The notes: generated by a model from the letters alone, not told the origin. A stretch of 64,000 nt of DNA from Prosthecobacter gellanilyticus (GCF_007992435.1 NZ_BKAG01000002.1:62001-126000), one strand, 5' to 3'. Shown: positions 26,608-35,850, counted from the first letter of the stretch. Numbers and translations are program-made.

Positions 26608-29067
26608 TTGAGTACTTCCGCCGGTTCCATCTCTGACGGCCCTGACAAAACACCCGCGGTCTGCGCGCTGGTGTTTGGTGTGCTTTTGAGCGCCCTTTTG
26701 ACCGGGCTGGCGCTCAAGACACGAAAGGAGGACAGGCTCGCGGAAGTCGAGCGCCGAGCCCAGGATCATACCGAAGTCATTCGCGGCCAGATCATGCGCT
26801 CACGTGAGGTGCTGCATAGCATCAAGGCTCTTTTCGAAGTGCGCGGTGAAGTGTCCCGCCAGGAGTTTGATGCCTTTGTCAGCACAGCCCTGTCCCGGCA
26901 AAATGAACTGCAGGCTCTCGCCTGGGATCCACGTGTTCGGAAGTCTGAGCGCGCAGCCTGGGAGACACGCGGAAAATCAGAGGGCTTCCCGGATTTTCAT
27001 TTCACTGAGGAGACTGCGGAAGGCGTGAGAGTGCCTGCCCGCGAACGTGAAGAATACTTCCCCGTCTTCTATCTCGATAGTCTCGCCAAGAACGCCCCAG
27101 CCCTGGGCTTCGATGTGGGCTCGGAACCTCGCCGCCTCATCGCCATGGATCAGGCACGTGACACTGGCGAACCCAAGGCCACGGCTCCCATCCGTCTCGC
27201 GCAGGAACCCGGATCCCAACGCGGCTTCGTGGTTTATCACGCTCTCTATCAAGGCCCGATTGATTCGGTAGAATCACGGCGCACATCTCTCAGCGGCTTT
27301 GCAGCGGCTGTGTTTCGAATCGGCGACCTCATCGAACTCTCTCTGAGCGCCATTGGTGACAATGGATTGGCCCTTTCGGTGCGGGACGAAGAGGACGGCA
27401 GCATCGTCTACCAGCAAGACGGCGAGCGTCTGCCGAATCACCCCACATGGACGACCAAGGTGGATATCGGCGGTCGTCACTGGACTCTTTTCTTCGAACC
27501 TACACAGTCATTCCGTGATGCCGGCACCGAGTCCATGCCCTGGGTCGCGCTCACTACCGGGCTTGCCATCACCTTCCTGCTTTCGGCCTATCTGTGGAGA
27601 GGTGCAGTGCAGGCTGCGGCCATCCTCAAGGCTCAAAAGGAGTTGATGGCCGAGGTGGTCGTGCGGCAGAAAGCCGAGTCCGTGGCCGAGGCCGCGAACC
27701 GCGCGAAGTCGGAGTTCCTCGCCAGCATGAGTCACGAGATCCGTACACCCATGAATGCCATCCTGGGTTATGCGCAGATCCTGGCGCGTGACGGTGCCCT
27801 CCCGCGCTTTCACCAGGATGCCGTGGCCACCATCCTTAGCAGCGGAGATCATCTGCTGCATCTGATCCATGAGATCCTGGATCTCTCCAAGATCGATGCC
27901 GGACACATGGAAGTCGTCACCACGGATTTCGACCTCTCGGCCCTTGTGCGCGAACTGGCGGCGATGTTTCAACATCCCTGTGAGCAAAAGCAGTTAGGTC
28001 TACGCATTGAGGCCCCCGCGCTGGACCAGCCCGTGTGTGTGCATGGAGATGAGGGCAAACTGCGCCAAGTCATGATCAACCTCCTCGGCAATGCGGTGAA
28101 GTTCACCAAGCAGGGTCGCGTGGTGCTGCGCGTGATTCAGCAGGATCAGGATCGTTGGCGCTTTGAGGTGGAGGACACCGGTCCCGGCATTCCCAACGGA
28201 TCTATCGAGCGCATTTTCGAGCCGTTCCAGCAGGAGCCAGGTGCGCGAGGCAGTGGTGGCACGGGTTTGGGTCTCGCCATCGCACGCCGGCAGGTAGAGG
28301 TGCTGGGCGGCAGCATCGGTCTGCGTTCCGTGGAAGGGAAGGGGACTTGTTTCCATGTCGAGCTTTCCCTGAAGGCCGCAAATGCCAAGGCACAGGCGAC
28401 CCCGAGGAGACGTGAGGTGCAGCGCCTCGCTCCAGGTTCCGTCGTGCGTGCTCTAGTGGTGGATGACATCCCGGAAAACCGCGAGGTACTGGCGCGCATG
28501 CTGACGCTCATCGGCTGTGAGGTGGTGCTGGCGGAAAATGGTCGTCAAGCCGTGGAGGTCGTGCGCGTGTCACGCCCGCAGATTGTGTTCATGGACATGC
28601 GCATGCCGGAGTTTGACGGCATTGAGGCGACGCGGCGCATCATCGCCGAATTTGGCGTGGAGGAGGTCAAGATCGTCGCCACCTCAGCCTCCGCGATCAC
28701 GCACGAGCGCGCAGAATGCCTCAAGGCTGGCTGTGATGACTTTGTCGCGAAGCCTTTTCGTGCGGAGCGCATCTACGGCTGCCTGCAGCATCTGCTCGGG
28801 GCAGAGTTCATCTATAAGGACGAGCCTGCGGAAGCGAGCGCGGAGGAATCCATCGACCTCCTCAAACTCACGCTGCCTGAAGAGCTTGCCACGCGCCTGA
28901 CCATGGCGGCGGAGCTGCACAGCGCGACCGTGTTGAAAGGCTGCCTGACCGAAATGGAGCAGCTCGGCACAGCAGGTCAGAGACTGGCACAACATCTGCG
29001 CACCTTCCTCGCCAGCTACGACATGAAGACGATTCAACGTGTCGTGGCACAAATCCCCGTTTCATGA
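26608..29067 (+). CDS. CHASE-domain hybrid sensor histidine kinase
   Basis: 819 residues; the start is TTG, since no in-frame ATG lies before the first membrane helix. Order: TM helix (about 16-36), extracytoplasmic CHASE domain (about 60-300; RSREVLHSIKALFEVRGEVS, FPVFYLDSLAKN, LGFDVGSEPRRL), TM helix (about 310-330), coiled linker, HisKA with SMSHEIRTPMNAILGYAQ (His about 379), HATPase (LLGNAVKFTKQG; GTGLGLAIARRQ), receiver (LVVDDIPENREVL; phospho-Asp in VFMDMRMPEFDG) and a helical C-terminal tail. CHASE domains sense small molecules, including adenine-type cytokinins. The sigma-54 activator gene overlaps its stop by 4 bp, so the two form one phosphorelay, probably sensing a nitrogen compound. 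Confidence 0.9.
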   Translation: MSTSAGSISDGPDKTPAVCALVFGVLLSALLTGLALKTRKEDRLAEVERRAQDHTEVIRGQIMRSREVLHSIKALFEVRGEVSRQEFDAFVSTALSRQNELQALAWDPRVRKSERAAWETRGKSEGFPDFHFTEETAEGVRVPAREREEYFPVFYLDSLAKNAPALGFDVGSEPRRLIAMDQARDTGEPKATAPIRLAQEPGSQRGFVVYHALYQGPIDSVESRRTSLSGFAAAVFRIGDLIELSLSAIGDNGLALSVRDEEDGSIVYQQDGERLPNHPTWTTKVDIGGRHWTLFFEPTQSFRDAGTESMPWVALTTGLAITFLLSAYLWRGAVQAAAILKAQKELMAEVVVRQKAESVAEAANRAKSEFLASMSHEIRTPMNAILGYAQILARDGALPRFHQDAVATILSSGDHLLHLIHEILDLSKIDAGHMEVVTTDFDLSALVRELAAMFQHPCEQKQLGLRIEAPALDQPVCVHGDEGKLRQVMINLLGNAVKFTKQGRVVLRVIQQDQDRWRFEVEDTGPGIPNGSIERIFEPFQQEPGARGSGGTGLGLAIARRQVEVLGGSIGLRSVEGKGTCFHVELSLKAANAKAQATPRRREVQRLAPGSVVRALVVDDIPENREVLARMLTLIGCEVVLAENGRQAVEVVRVSRPQIVFMDMRMPEFDGIEATRRIIAEFGVEEVKIVATSASAITHERAECLKAGCDDFVAKPFRAERIYGCLQHLLGAEFIYKDEPAEASAEESIDLLKLTLPEELATRLTMAAELHSATVLKGCLTEMEQLGTAGQRLAQHLRTFLASYDMKTIQRVVAQIPVS

Positions 29068-30533
29068 ACCGACCTCGCATCCTTATCGCCGACGACACGC
29101 CCGCCAGTCTGTCCCTCCTCAGCAGTGTGCTGGAGCCGCAGGGGTATGAGATTCTGGCGGTCTCGAGCGGCAAGGATGCGCTCAAGATTGCGGAGCGCGC
29201 CAAGCCTGACCTCGTGCTGCTGGATGTGATGATGCCTGGCCACAATGGCTTTCACGTCTGCCGCACTCTGAAGGCGGAAGAGGCCACGCGGGAGGTGCCG
29301 GTGATTTTCATCACCAGTCGCAATGAGACCGAAAGCGTGCTGGAAGGGTTCCGTGTCGGTGCGGTGGATTACATCCTGAAACCCTTTCAAGCGGAAGAGG
29401 TCATTACACGAGTCGCCACGCATCTGAAGATCAGCCGCCTCACGCGTGAGTTGCAGCAGCGCAATGCCGAGCTCGAGGCTGAGATGTCTCGCCGTGTGGA
29501 AGCGGAGCATGCCCATGCCAAGGCCGCGCAGCGTTTGTCATCCATGGCATCGCGCGAAGCTCAGCGCTGGGGCCTGGAAGGCTTCGTGGGCAACAGCCCG
29601 CATCTGCGCAACATCCTCGCGGACATCGAGAGGTTGCGTCAGTTCGGCAAGACCAATGTCCTGATCACAGGTGAAAGCGGCACTGGCAAAGAGCTCGTGG
29701 CTCGTGCCCTGCATCATCACAGCACTCGCGCGGACGGCCCTTTCATTCCCGTGAACTGCGTGGCCGTGCCTTCGGAGCTGCTGGAGTCTCTCTTCTTTGG
29801 CCACACCAAGGGCTCCTTCACAGGCGCCACCTCGGATCGCAAAGGTTACTTTGAGCTCGCGGATGGCGGCACGCTTTTCCTTGATGAGATCGGTGACATG
29901 CCTGCGGCCTTGCAGGCCAAGCTGCTGCGTGTGCTGGAAGATGGTGAGGTCACTCCGGTCGGCTCCACAAAGTCCATGCGTGTGGATGTGCGTGTCGTCA
30001 GTGCCACGAATGCAGATCTGAGCGCAAAGATCGCCAGTGGAGATTTCCGACAAGATCTCTACTATCGGTTAGGCCGCTACACGGTGGAGACACCGCCGCT
30101 GCGCCAGCGTCGCGAGGATCTCCCCTTGCTTTGCTCACATTTCCTGAAGGTATTCGCGACCGAAATGGGCATGACACCTCCTGGCATCGAATCATCCGCC
30201 ATGACCATGCTGGGCCGCCACTCATTCCCGGGGAACGTGCGTGAGTTAAAGAACGTCATGGAGCGCGCGCTCATCCTTAGCGGTGGCAAGACAGTCCGCC
30301 CCGAGCATCTGCAACTCGTGATGCCAACGTCGACCACCACAGTGATGACTGTGACTACGCCCACATCATTCACCGCGCAGGCCGATAGCGTGCCTTTGAA
30401 TCTCGATGAAGCCGAGCACACGCTCATCCGCCGTGCGCTCGAACAAACCGGCGGCAACGTGACAGAAGCGGCGCGGCTCCTGAATGTGAACCGCAGCCGC
30501 ATCTACCGCCGCATGCCGAAGGAAGGCCAGTAA
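29064..30533 (+). CDS. NtrC-type sigma-54-dependent response regulator
   Basis: 489 residues. Receiver domain about 1-125 (phospho-Asp about 54 in LVLLDVMMPGHNG), a coiled linker (RELQQRNAELEAEMSRRVEA), AAA+ domain about 170-405 (Walker A GESGTGKE near 203, the sigma-54 contact loop GSFTGA near 250, Walker B GGTLFLDEIGDMP, arginine region VRELKNVMERAL) and a Fis-type HTH at the end (LEQTGGNVTEAARLLNVNRS). The usual GAFTGA loop has Ser for Ala at position 2. It overlaps the kinase gene (ATGA), and its stop abuts the stop of the convergent allophanate hydrolase gene. It is the obvious candidate activator for the five sigma-54 promoters nearby, though a global NtrC elsewhere cannot be excluded. 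Confidence 0.95.
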   Translation: MNRPRILIADDTPASLSLLSSVLEPQGYEILAVSSGKDALKIAERAKPDLVLLDVMMPGHNGFHVCRTLKAEEATREVPVIFITSRNETESVLEGFRVGAVDYILKPFQAEEVITRVATHLKISRLTRELQQRNAELEAEMSRRVEAEHAHAKAAQRLSSMASREAQRWGLEGFVGNSPHLRNILADIERLRQFGKTNVLITGESGTGKELVARALHHHSTRADGPFIPVNCVAVPSELLESLFFGHTKGSFTGATSDRKGYFELADGGTLFLDEIGDMPAALQAKLLRVLEDGEVTPVGSTKSMRVDVRVVSATNADLSAKIASGDFRQDLYYRLGRYTVETPPLRQRREDLPLLCSHFLKVFATEMGMTPPGIESSAMTMLGRHSFPGNVRELKNVMERALILSGGKTVRPEHLQLVMPTSTTTVMTVTTPTSFTAQADSVPLNLDEAEHTLIRRALEQTGGNVTEAARLLNVNRSRIYRRMPKEGQ

Positions 30534-32330
30534 TCACTTCTGCGCTGCCATCCATGCACGCCATCCACCATGCTCGGTGATGTCCTGCTCAGGTCGCGCT
30601 TCCGCATTCTCGCACACGAACCCACAAGCCGAGCTGCCATCTTCCAACTCAACCCACCCAAGACCGAGCGGCGGTTTGATGGTTCCAAAGAAGGTGCCCA
30701 GCGAAGCTTCGGGCATTTCCCAAACTTCGACGTCGATACTTGCCCCATGCCCCGGTGTGCGGACCAAGCCCGGTCTTGGCGGACGAGCCCCAGCTCCCGG
30801 CAGATGATACATGCGATACACCGGCGCGGTTCGTGCGCGCTGTTTCAACTTTGCACCTCGTGAGAGCAGATCCTTGTTCAGTGGCAGACCTTCCATGTGG
30901 GCACCGCAGACCACTACAGACATCCAGCCGGGAGTGGAAGTAGCGTTCGTGGAAGCGGGCGGCAAAGCACTTCCCGTGGCTCCTAAAGTCACTCCACTCA
31001 ACTCATGCAAGGCTCCCGCCAGCGCGAGGATGCGCTCATCCTGAAACGCTGGTGCCATCAGCGTCACTCCCCAGGAACGGCCATTCGGAAGGAAGCCCGC
31101 CGGGACAGCGCAGCCGCACAGGTCTAACAAATTCATGAAGTTCGTGTAGGTGCCGAGATTCGCGTTCAACTGCACGGGCTCGGCCTCCACCTCTTCGAGG
31201 GTATAGCAGCGTGGTGCCGTGGGAGTGAGCATGATGTCCACCTGCTTCCACAGCGCTTCGCTGGCACGCTTCAATTCGGCGAGACGATAGATGGAGCGGA
31301 AGGCGTCCACCGCCGTGGGTTTGTTGCCCCCGGAGATGATTCCGCGTGTGACGGGCAGCATGCCATCAGGATTGCTTTCCAGCATTGCAGCCGTGGCTGC
31401 ATATCTCTCGGCCACCCAGGGACCGCCATACAAAAGGCGCGCTGTTTCCAGATAGGGTTCAAAGTCCACCTCCACGGGCGTGCCACCCAGCGCACTCAGC
31501 CTGGAGACTGATTCCTCATACAGGACATCCGCCTCTGGAGCGCCGAAGTAGTGCCTCTGGCTCTGCGGCAGCACACCAAAGCGGAAAGGCGTACCAGGAC
31601 TCCACCCCGGAGCCGAAGGCGCATAGGGCCGCGCCCACGCATCCTCAGGCACAAAGCCGTGGGTCAGCTTAAACACCTTTACCGCATCGGCCGCCGTGAA
31701 AGCAAAGATGGACACACAGTCCAGGCTCTTGCATGCAGGCACCACCCCTTTGGTGCTGAGCACTCCCCGGCTGGGTTTGAAGCCTACCAAATTATTGAAT
31801 GAAGCAGGCACACGTCCTGATCCTGCCGTGTCCGTGCCCAGGGAGAATGTTACCAGCCCCAGTGCGACCGCCACCGCCGACCCTGAGCTGGAACCGCCTG
31901 GGATGTCTCCCGTTTTGATGGAGTTCACCGGTACACCATAGGGACTACGCGTGCCCACCAGGCCCGTGGCGAATTGATCCAGATTCGCTTTGCCCAATGG
32001 AATGGCACCCGCATCAATCAGAGCCTGCACCACGGGCGCGGAGACCTCAGGCACATAGGAGAAGCCGGGACAAGCCGCTGTCGTCGGCACACCCGCGAGA
32101 TCGATGTTGTCTTTGATGGCGAAGGGTATGCCGTAGAGCGGTCTCGTGTCCGGCGAGTGACCTTTGAGGCCATCGAGATAGGGCTGCAACTGCGTGCGAT
32201 CGAGCCGTGTGATCCAGATCGCCGGGTCGGCTTTGTCACACTGATCCAGAAGTTGATCCACCAGTTGCACAGGGGTCAGTTCATTGGAGCGATAGGCGGC
32301 ATGGAGGACATAGATGGTGGGAGCGGTCAT
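30534..32330 (-). CDS. atzF: Allophanate hydrolase
   Basis: 598 residues, the normal length for AtzF-type enzymes. It converts allophanate to two ammonia and two CO2. The N-terminal amidase-signature domain has the Lys in IPFAIKDNIDLAGVPT, the cis-Ser in GGSSSGSAVA and the nucleophile Ser in GTDTAGSGRVPASFNNLVG. From about residue 430 comes the separate allophanate-hydrolase C-terminal domain (VVCGAHMEGLPLN; YRMYHLPGAGARPPRPG; GFVCENA). It is transcribed towards the two-component genes from a promoter matching the sigma-54 consensus, divergently from urtA. No urea carboxylase lies nearby, so the allophanate source is most likely BiuH. Confidence 0.92.
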   Translation of the reverse strand: MTAPTIYVLHAAYRSNELTPVQLVDQLLDQCDKADPAIWITRLDRTQLQPYLDGLKGHSPDTRPLYGIPFAIKDNIDLAGVPTTAACPGFSYVPEVSAPVVQALIDAGAIPLGKANLDQFATGLVGTRSPYGVPVNSIKTGDIPGGSSSGSAVAVALGLVTFSLGTDTAGSGRVPASFNNLVGFKPSRGVLSTKGVVPACKSLDCVSIFAFTAADAVKVFKLTHGFVPEDAWARPYAPSAPGWSPGTPFRFGVLPQSQRHYFGAPEADVLYEESVSRLSALGGTPVEVDFEPYLETARLLYGGPWVAERYAATAAMLESNPDGMLPVTRGIISGGNKPTAVDAFRSIYRLAELKRASEALWKQVDIMLTPTAPRCYTLEEVEAEPVQLNANLGTYTNFMNLLDLCGCAVPAGFLPNGRSWGVTLMAPAFQDERILALAGALHELSGVTLGATGSALPPASTNATSTPGWMSVVVCGAHMEGLPLNKDLLSRGAKLKQRARTAPVYRMYHLPGAGARPPRPGLVRTPGHGASIDVEVWEMPEASLGTFFGTIKPPLGLGWVELEDGSSACGFVCENAEARPEQDITEHGGWRAWMAAQK

Positions 32331-32381
32331 AGGGGGAGATCTGCTGCGAGGTTGGCAAAGAGCCGGGTCCCTTCCAGGCAG

Positions 32382-32397
32382 AGCAAAGCGTGTGCCA
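32382..32397 (-). promoter_or_regulatory. Sigma-54 promoter of the allophanate hydrolase gene, perfect consensus
   Basis: On the minus strand the sequence reads TGGCAC-ACGCT-TTGCT, an exact match to TGGCAC-N5-TTGCW. It lies 52 bp upstream of the ATG at 32330, giving a leader of about 40 nt. Confidence 0.75.
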
Positions 32398-32462
32398 CGC
32401 GACCTTTAGCACCCTCTTCCAGCTTGGATGGAGGCTCGATAGACCGCTGGCGTCACTGTCCG

Positions 32463-32497
32463 GTGTTGAAGGTGTTGCACGGTGCAACACGCAACAC
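32463..32497. promoter_or_regulatory. Nested dyad between the divergent allophanate hydrolase and urtA promoters
   Basis: The core GTGTTGCAC-G-GTGCAACAC (32472-32490) is a perfect 9-1-9 palindrome. Extra half-sites GTGTTG (32463-32468) and CAACAC (32492-32497) flank it almost symmetrically. The centre is about 110 bp from the expected allophanate hydrolase start site and about 133 bp from that of urtA, the right place for a shared enhancer-protein site. It lies in the 334-bp gene-free stretch 32331-32664. Confidence 0.6.
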
Positions 32498-32587
32498 TCG
32501 CCTCGAGATTCATCACATCTCTCCGCGCCGCATCGCCCGCGCTGCAAAGCGCTTAAATCCAGGCATCGCGATGTGCACCAGTGTGAC

Positions 32588-32603
32588 TGGCATGATTGAT
32601 GCG
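32588..32603 (+). promoter_or_regulatory. Weak sigma-54 promoter candidate for urtA
   Basis: TGGCAT-GATTG-ATGCG keeps the invariant GG and GC at the right spacing but has three mismatches to TGGCAC-N5-TTGCW. It ends 61 bp before the urtA ATG. Confidence 0.35.
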
Positions 32604-32664
32604 AAACGGCTTCTCACCCCTCCCGAGGGACATCATCCCGGATTCGCAATCACTACAAACACAG

Positions 32665-33924
32665 ATGAAACCCAAAAGCCTCTTCTCCCGCCTCACCCTG
32701 CTCATCGGAGCTGTCGCCGCGCTCGCGACTGCCCAGGCCGAAACCGTCAAAGTCGGCGTGCTTCACTCTCTGAGCGGCACCATGGCGATTTCGGAGACGT
32801 CTCTGCGGGACGTCCTTCTCTTCACCTTTGACGAGATCAACGCCAAGGGCGGCGTGCTCGGCAAGAAGATCGAGCCTGTGGTGGTGGATGGTGCTTCGAA
32901 CTGGCCGCTTTTCGCGGAGAAGGCAAAGCAGCTTCTGGAGCAGGACAAGGTGGCCGTGACCTTCGGCTGCTGGACCTCTGTCAGCCGCAAATCGGTACTG
33001 CCCGTGTTCGAATCCAACAAAGGCCTGCTTTTCTATCCAGTGCAGTATGAAGGCGAGGAAATGTCGCCTAACATCTTTTACACAGCGGAAGCTGTCGGAC
33101 AGCAGGCCACTCCTGCCGTGGACTACCTCCTCGAGAAAGGTTACAAGAAGTTCTACCTCCTCGGCAGCGACTACGTCTATCCACAGACCACAAACCTCGT
33201 GCTTCTCGAGTATCTATTGAGCAAAGGTGTGCCGCTTGAGAACATCGGCGGTGGCTTTAAGAAAGACGAGTCCGGCAAGATCATCTCCGCAGGTAAATAC
33301 ACCCCCTTCGGCCATACCGACTACCAGCAGATCGTAGCGGAGATCAAACAATACGCGGCCGGTGGCGACACATGCGTGGTCAGCACTCTAAATGGCGACA
33401 CCAACGTTCCCTTCTTCAAAGAGTATGCTGCTGCGGGTCTCACGGCAGAAACCTGCCCCGTGGTCAGCTTCTCCATCTCCGAGGACGAGTTCCGCGGCCT
33501 GCCAGCGAAGCAGCTCGTGGGTCAGCTCGGCTGCTGGACCTACTTTCAATCCATCAAGTCCGACGCTAACGAAAAGTTCATCACGGACTTTGAAGCCTGG
33601 CTGGCGAAGAGCGATGTGCCAGGGATCGTGAAGGAAGGCCGTGTGACCTGCTCTCCCATGGTGCTGAGCTATGTGGGCGTGTACCTCTGGAAGGCCGCTG
33701 TGGAGAAGGCTGGCAGCTTCGAAGTCGACAAAGTCATCGCCGAACTGGAGAAGGGCATCAGCTTTGACGGCCCTGGCGGAACCGTGACGAGCCAGAAGAA
33801 CCATCACGTGACGAAGAATGTCTTCATCGGTGAAACCAAGGCCAACGGCCAGTTCAAGATCCTCAAGTCTTACGACAACGTTTTCGGCGAGCCTTTCCTC
33901 AAAGGCACCTTCAAGGCGAAGTGA
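32665..33924 (+). CDS. urtA: Urea ABC transporter substrate-binding protein UrtA
   Basis: 419 residues from the ATG at 32665, which opens a signal peptide ([20 protein letters not shown], cleavage near AQAE); the in-frame TTG at 32596 would bury it. The mature protein begins [20 protein letters not shown], the usual UrtA start, and contains [37 protein letters not shown] and [13 protein letters not shown], all typical of the urea/short-chain-amide binding family. It captures urea in the periplasm and feeds UrtBCDE. A strong terminator follows, so it can be made in excess over the permease. Confidence 0.96.
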   Translation: MKPKSLFSRLTLLIGAVAALATAQAETVKVGVLHSLSGTMAISETSLRDVLLFTFDEINAKGGVLGKKIEPVVVDGASNWPLFAEKAKQLLEQDKVAVTFGCWTSVSRKSVLPVFESNKGLLFYPVQYEGEEMSPNIFYTAEAVGQQATPAVDYLLEKGYKKFYLLGSDYVYPQTTNLVLLEYLLSKGVPLENIGGGFKKDESGKIISAGKYTPFGHTDYQQIVAEIKQYAAGGDTCVVSTLNGDTNVPFFKEYAAAGLTAETCPVVSFSISEDEFRGLPAKQLVGQLGCWTYFQSIKSDANEKFITDFEAWLAKSDVPGIVKEGRVTCSPMVLSYVGVYLWKAAVEKAGSFEVDKVIAELEKGISFDGPGGTVTSQKNHHVTKNVFIGETKANGQFKILKSYDNVFGEPFLKGTFKAK

Positions 33925-33981
33925 TTCACTTCATCGCCACACAGTTTCCCTCACGGTCGAGGGCGGTTGATGTGTAAAACC

Positions 33982-34016
33982 GGGCGGCCCGCGTGGTGGC
34001 GGGCCGCCCACTTTTT
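33982..34016 (+). terminator. Intrinsic terminator after urtA
   Basis: GGGCGGCCCGC (33982-33992) pairs perfectly over 11 bp with GCGGGCCGCCC (33999-34009), loop GTGGTG, followed by ACTTTTT. It lies 58 bp after the urtA stop and ahead of the urtB promoter. Confidence 0.9.
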
Positions 34017-34052
34017 AGAAAGTCTCATCCATGCGCAACCAGCGCACGACGC

Positions 34053-34068
34053 TGGCACTAAAACTGCG
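34053..34068 (+). promoter_or_regulatory. Candidate sigma-54 promoter of urtBCDE and the urease genes
   Basis: TGGCAC-TAAAA-CTGCG has a perfect -24 element and the invariant GC at the proper spacing, 9 of 11 matches. It is placed after the urtA terminator and ends 34 bp before the urtB ATG. A TGCGC-AACCA-GCGCA dyad lies just upstream (34032-34046). Confidence 0.55.
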
Positions 34069-34102
34069 CTGATGAGCACTCGGTCACGAACACGTTTTTG
34101 CT

Positions 34103-35821
34103 ATGTATAGAACCTGGCTCTCTGGCATCGTCGCCTCACTTCTCCTGGTCATTCCCGTTCTGGCTCAAGAGGCCAGAACAGCGCGGCAGATCATCGCCGA
34201 GGCGATCACACTTTCCGAAGACAGTGATGCCCAGGTGAAGCTTGTCATGTCCCTCACAGGCTCAAGTGACCCGGAGATGGAACCTCTCTTCACCGCCTGG
34301 AAAGAAGGCGGCATCTACATCGCGGAAGGTCCGGATGACAAACCTGTGGCGGTCACCCTTGCAGGCGATCCTGACGCCGTAAAGAAAGAGACGGCCATCC
34401 GCCTGGATACCAAAGAACCCCTCAAGAATGCCGCTGGTGCGGTGATCCGGCTTTCACCCGCTCGCGCTGAGATCGCAGAGACAGACAGCAGCATCCGTCG
34501 CGCCATGAAATCGGTGACGGACTTGTCGAAGCTGGCTGCGCCTGAGGCCAAGGACCGCCTCATGGCCATCAACCAGCTCGGCATGGAGCGTGATCTCGCG
34601 AAGCTGCCCATTTTGGAAGGTCGCTTGAAAGTCGAAACAGATGGCAAAGTAAAGCGCGCCGTCGAGGAAGCCATTGCCCTCACCCAGCTTCGCAGTCCCG
34701 ATCCCGCTGTGCGCCTCACGGGCTGTAAGGCTCTGGAAGAAATTCATCCGCTCAGCGCCAGCGATGCGCTAAACGGCATCATCAAAGAGTCTGAGAAATC
34801 AGGTGACAAGGAGCTCCTGGCCTCCGCTCAGAAGGCTCTCGCTGCTGTGGAAAGTCATCGCACGACAGTGAACTTCTTTGGCACGATCTTCCGTGGCTTT
34901 TCGTTAGGCTCGGTGTTGCTCGTGGTCGCCATTGGTCTGGCCATCACCTTTGGTTTGATGGGCGTGATCAACATGGCGCATGGCGAGCTCATCGCCGTGG
35001 GCGCTTACACCACCTATGTCGTTCAGTGTGTGTTTGCTGAGGGGCTGGCTCTCTCGCCCTTCGGCATCAAAATGCAGATCCCGGGCATGCACACCACCGG
35101 GTGGGTGTATGAGATGTATTTTGTTATTGCACTGCCGTTGGCCTTCCTCATGGCGACACTGGTCGGCCTTGCTCTTGAGCGTGGTGTGATTCGTTTTCTT
35201 TATCGGAGACCTTTGGAAAGTCTTCTCGCGACCTGGGGTGTATCACTCGTGCTGCAGCAGATCTTCCGGCTCGTCTTTGGCTCCAACAATGTGCAGGTCG
35301 GCAGCCCGTCCTGGTTGAGTGATAGCTGGACCATCTACGATGTAGGACTCGGCTGGAACCGCGTGTTCGTCATCTGCTTTGCCATCCTCATCGTGGTCGG
35401 CACCTGGATGCTTTTGACAAAAACACCGTTAGGCCTGCTGATCCGCGCCGTGATGCAGAACCGCAACATGGCCGCCTGTCTCGGTGTGCGCACAGAGCGT
35501 GTGAACATGCTCACCTTTGGCTTCGGCAGCGGCCTGGCAGGTCTCGCAGGTGCTTTCCTCTCGCAGATTGGCAATGTAGGTCCCAGCCTGGGTCAGAACT
35601 ACATCGTGGATGCCTTCATGACCGTGGTCGTTGGTGGTGTCGGCAGCCTTGTGGGCACGGTCATCAGCGCGCTTGGCATCGGTGTGGTGGATCAGTCTCT
35701 GCAGCAGATTTTGGGAAATCCCGTGCTCGGCAAGATCCTTGTGCTCGGAGCCATCATCCTCTTCCTGCAGTGGCGGCCCGCCGGCATCTTCGCCACGAAG
35801 ACACGCAGCCTGGAATCCTGA
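34103..35821 (+). CDS. urtB: Urea ABC transporter permease UrtB
   Basis: 572 residues. It has a signal-type N-terminus ([20 protein letters not shown]) and a periplasmic region of about 250 residues with HEAT-like helical repeats ([32 protein letters not shown]). The permease proper starts near residue 260: [37 protein letters not shown] and [20 protein letters not shown]. The long extracytoplasmic N-terminal region is usual for UrtB and distinguishes it from LivH. It forms the urea channel with UrtC. Confidence 0.96.
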   Translation: MYRTWLSGIVASLLLVIPVLAQEARTARQIIAEAITLSEDSDAQVKLVMSLTGSSDPEMEPLFTAWKEGGIYIAEGPDDKPVAVTLAGDPDAVKKETAIRLDTKEPLKNAAGAVIRLSPARAEIAETDSSIRRAMKSVTDLSKLAAPEAKDRLMAINQLGMERDLAKLPILEGRLKVETDGKVKRAVEEAIALTQLRSPDPAVRLTGCKALEEIHPLSASDALNGIIKESEKSGDKELLASAQKALAAVESHRTTVNFFGTIFRGFSLGSVLLVVAIGLAITFGLMGVINMAHGELIAVGAYTTYVVQCVFAEGLALSPFGIKMQIPGMHTTGWVYEMYFVIALPLAFLMATLVGLALERGVIRFLYRRPLESLLATWGVSLVLQQIFRLVFGSNNVQVGSPSWLSDSWTIYDVGLGWNRVFVICFAILIVVGTWMLLTKTPLGLLIRAVMQNRNMAACLGVRTERVNMLTFGFGSGLAGLAGAFLSQIGNVGPSLGQNYIVDAFMTVVVGGVGSLVGTVISALGIGVVDQSLQQILGNPVLGKILVLGAIILFLQWRPAGIFATKTRSLES

Positions 35822-35850
35822 ACTCACCTTCACTCACGCCTTCTGCACTC

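Noticed and set aside
25266..26717. 483-codon minus-strand frame opposite biuH and the cupin gene
   Set aside because: Composition is that of a shadow frame (His/Gly/Asp-rich, no fold-like pattern), and both opposite genes have clear family motifs.
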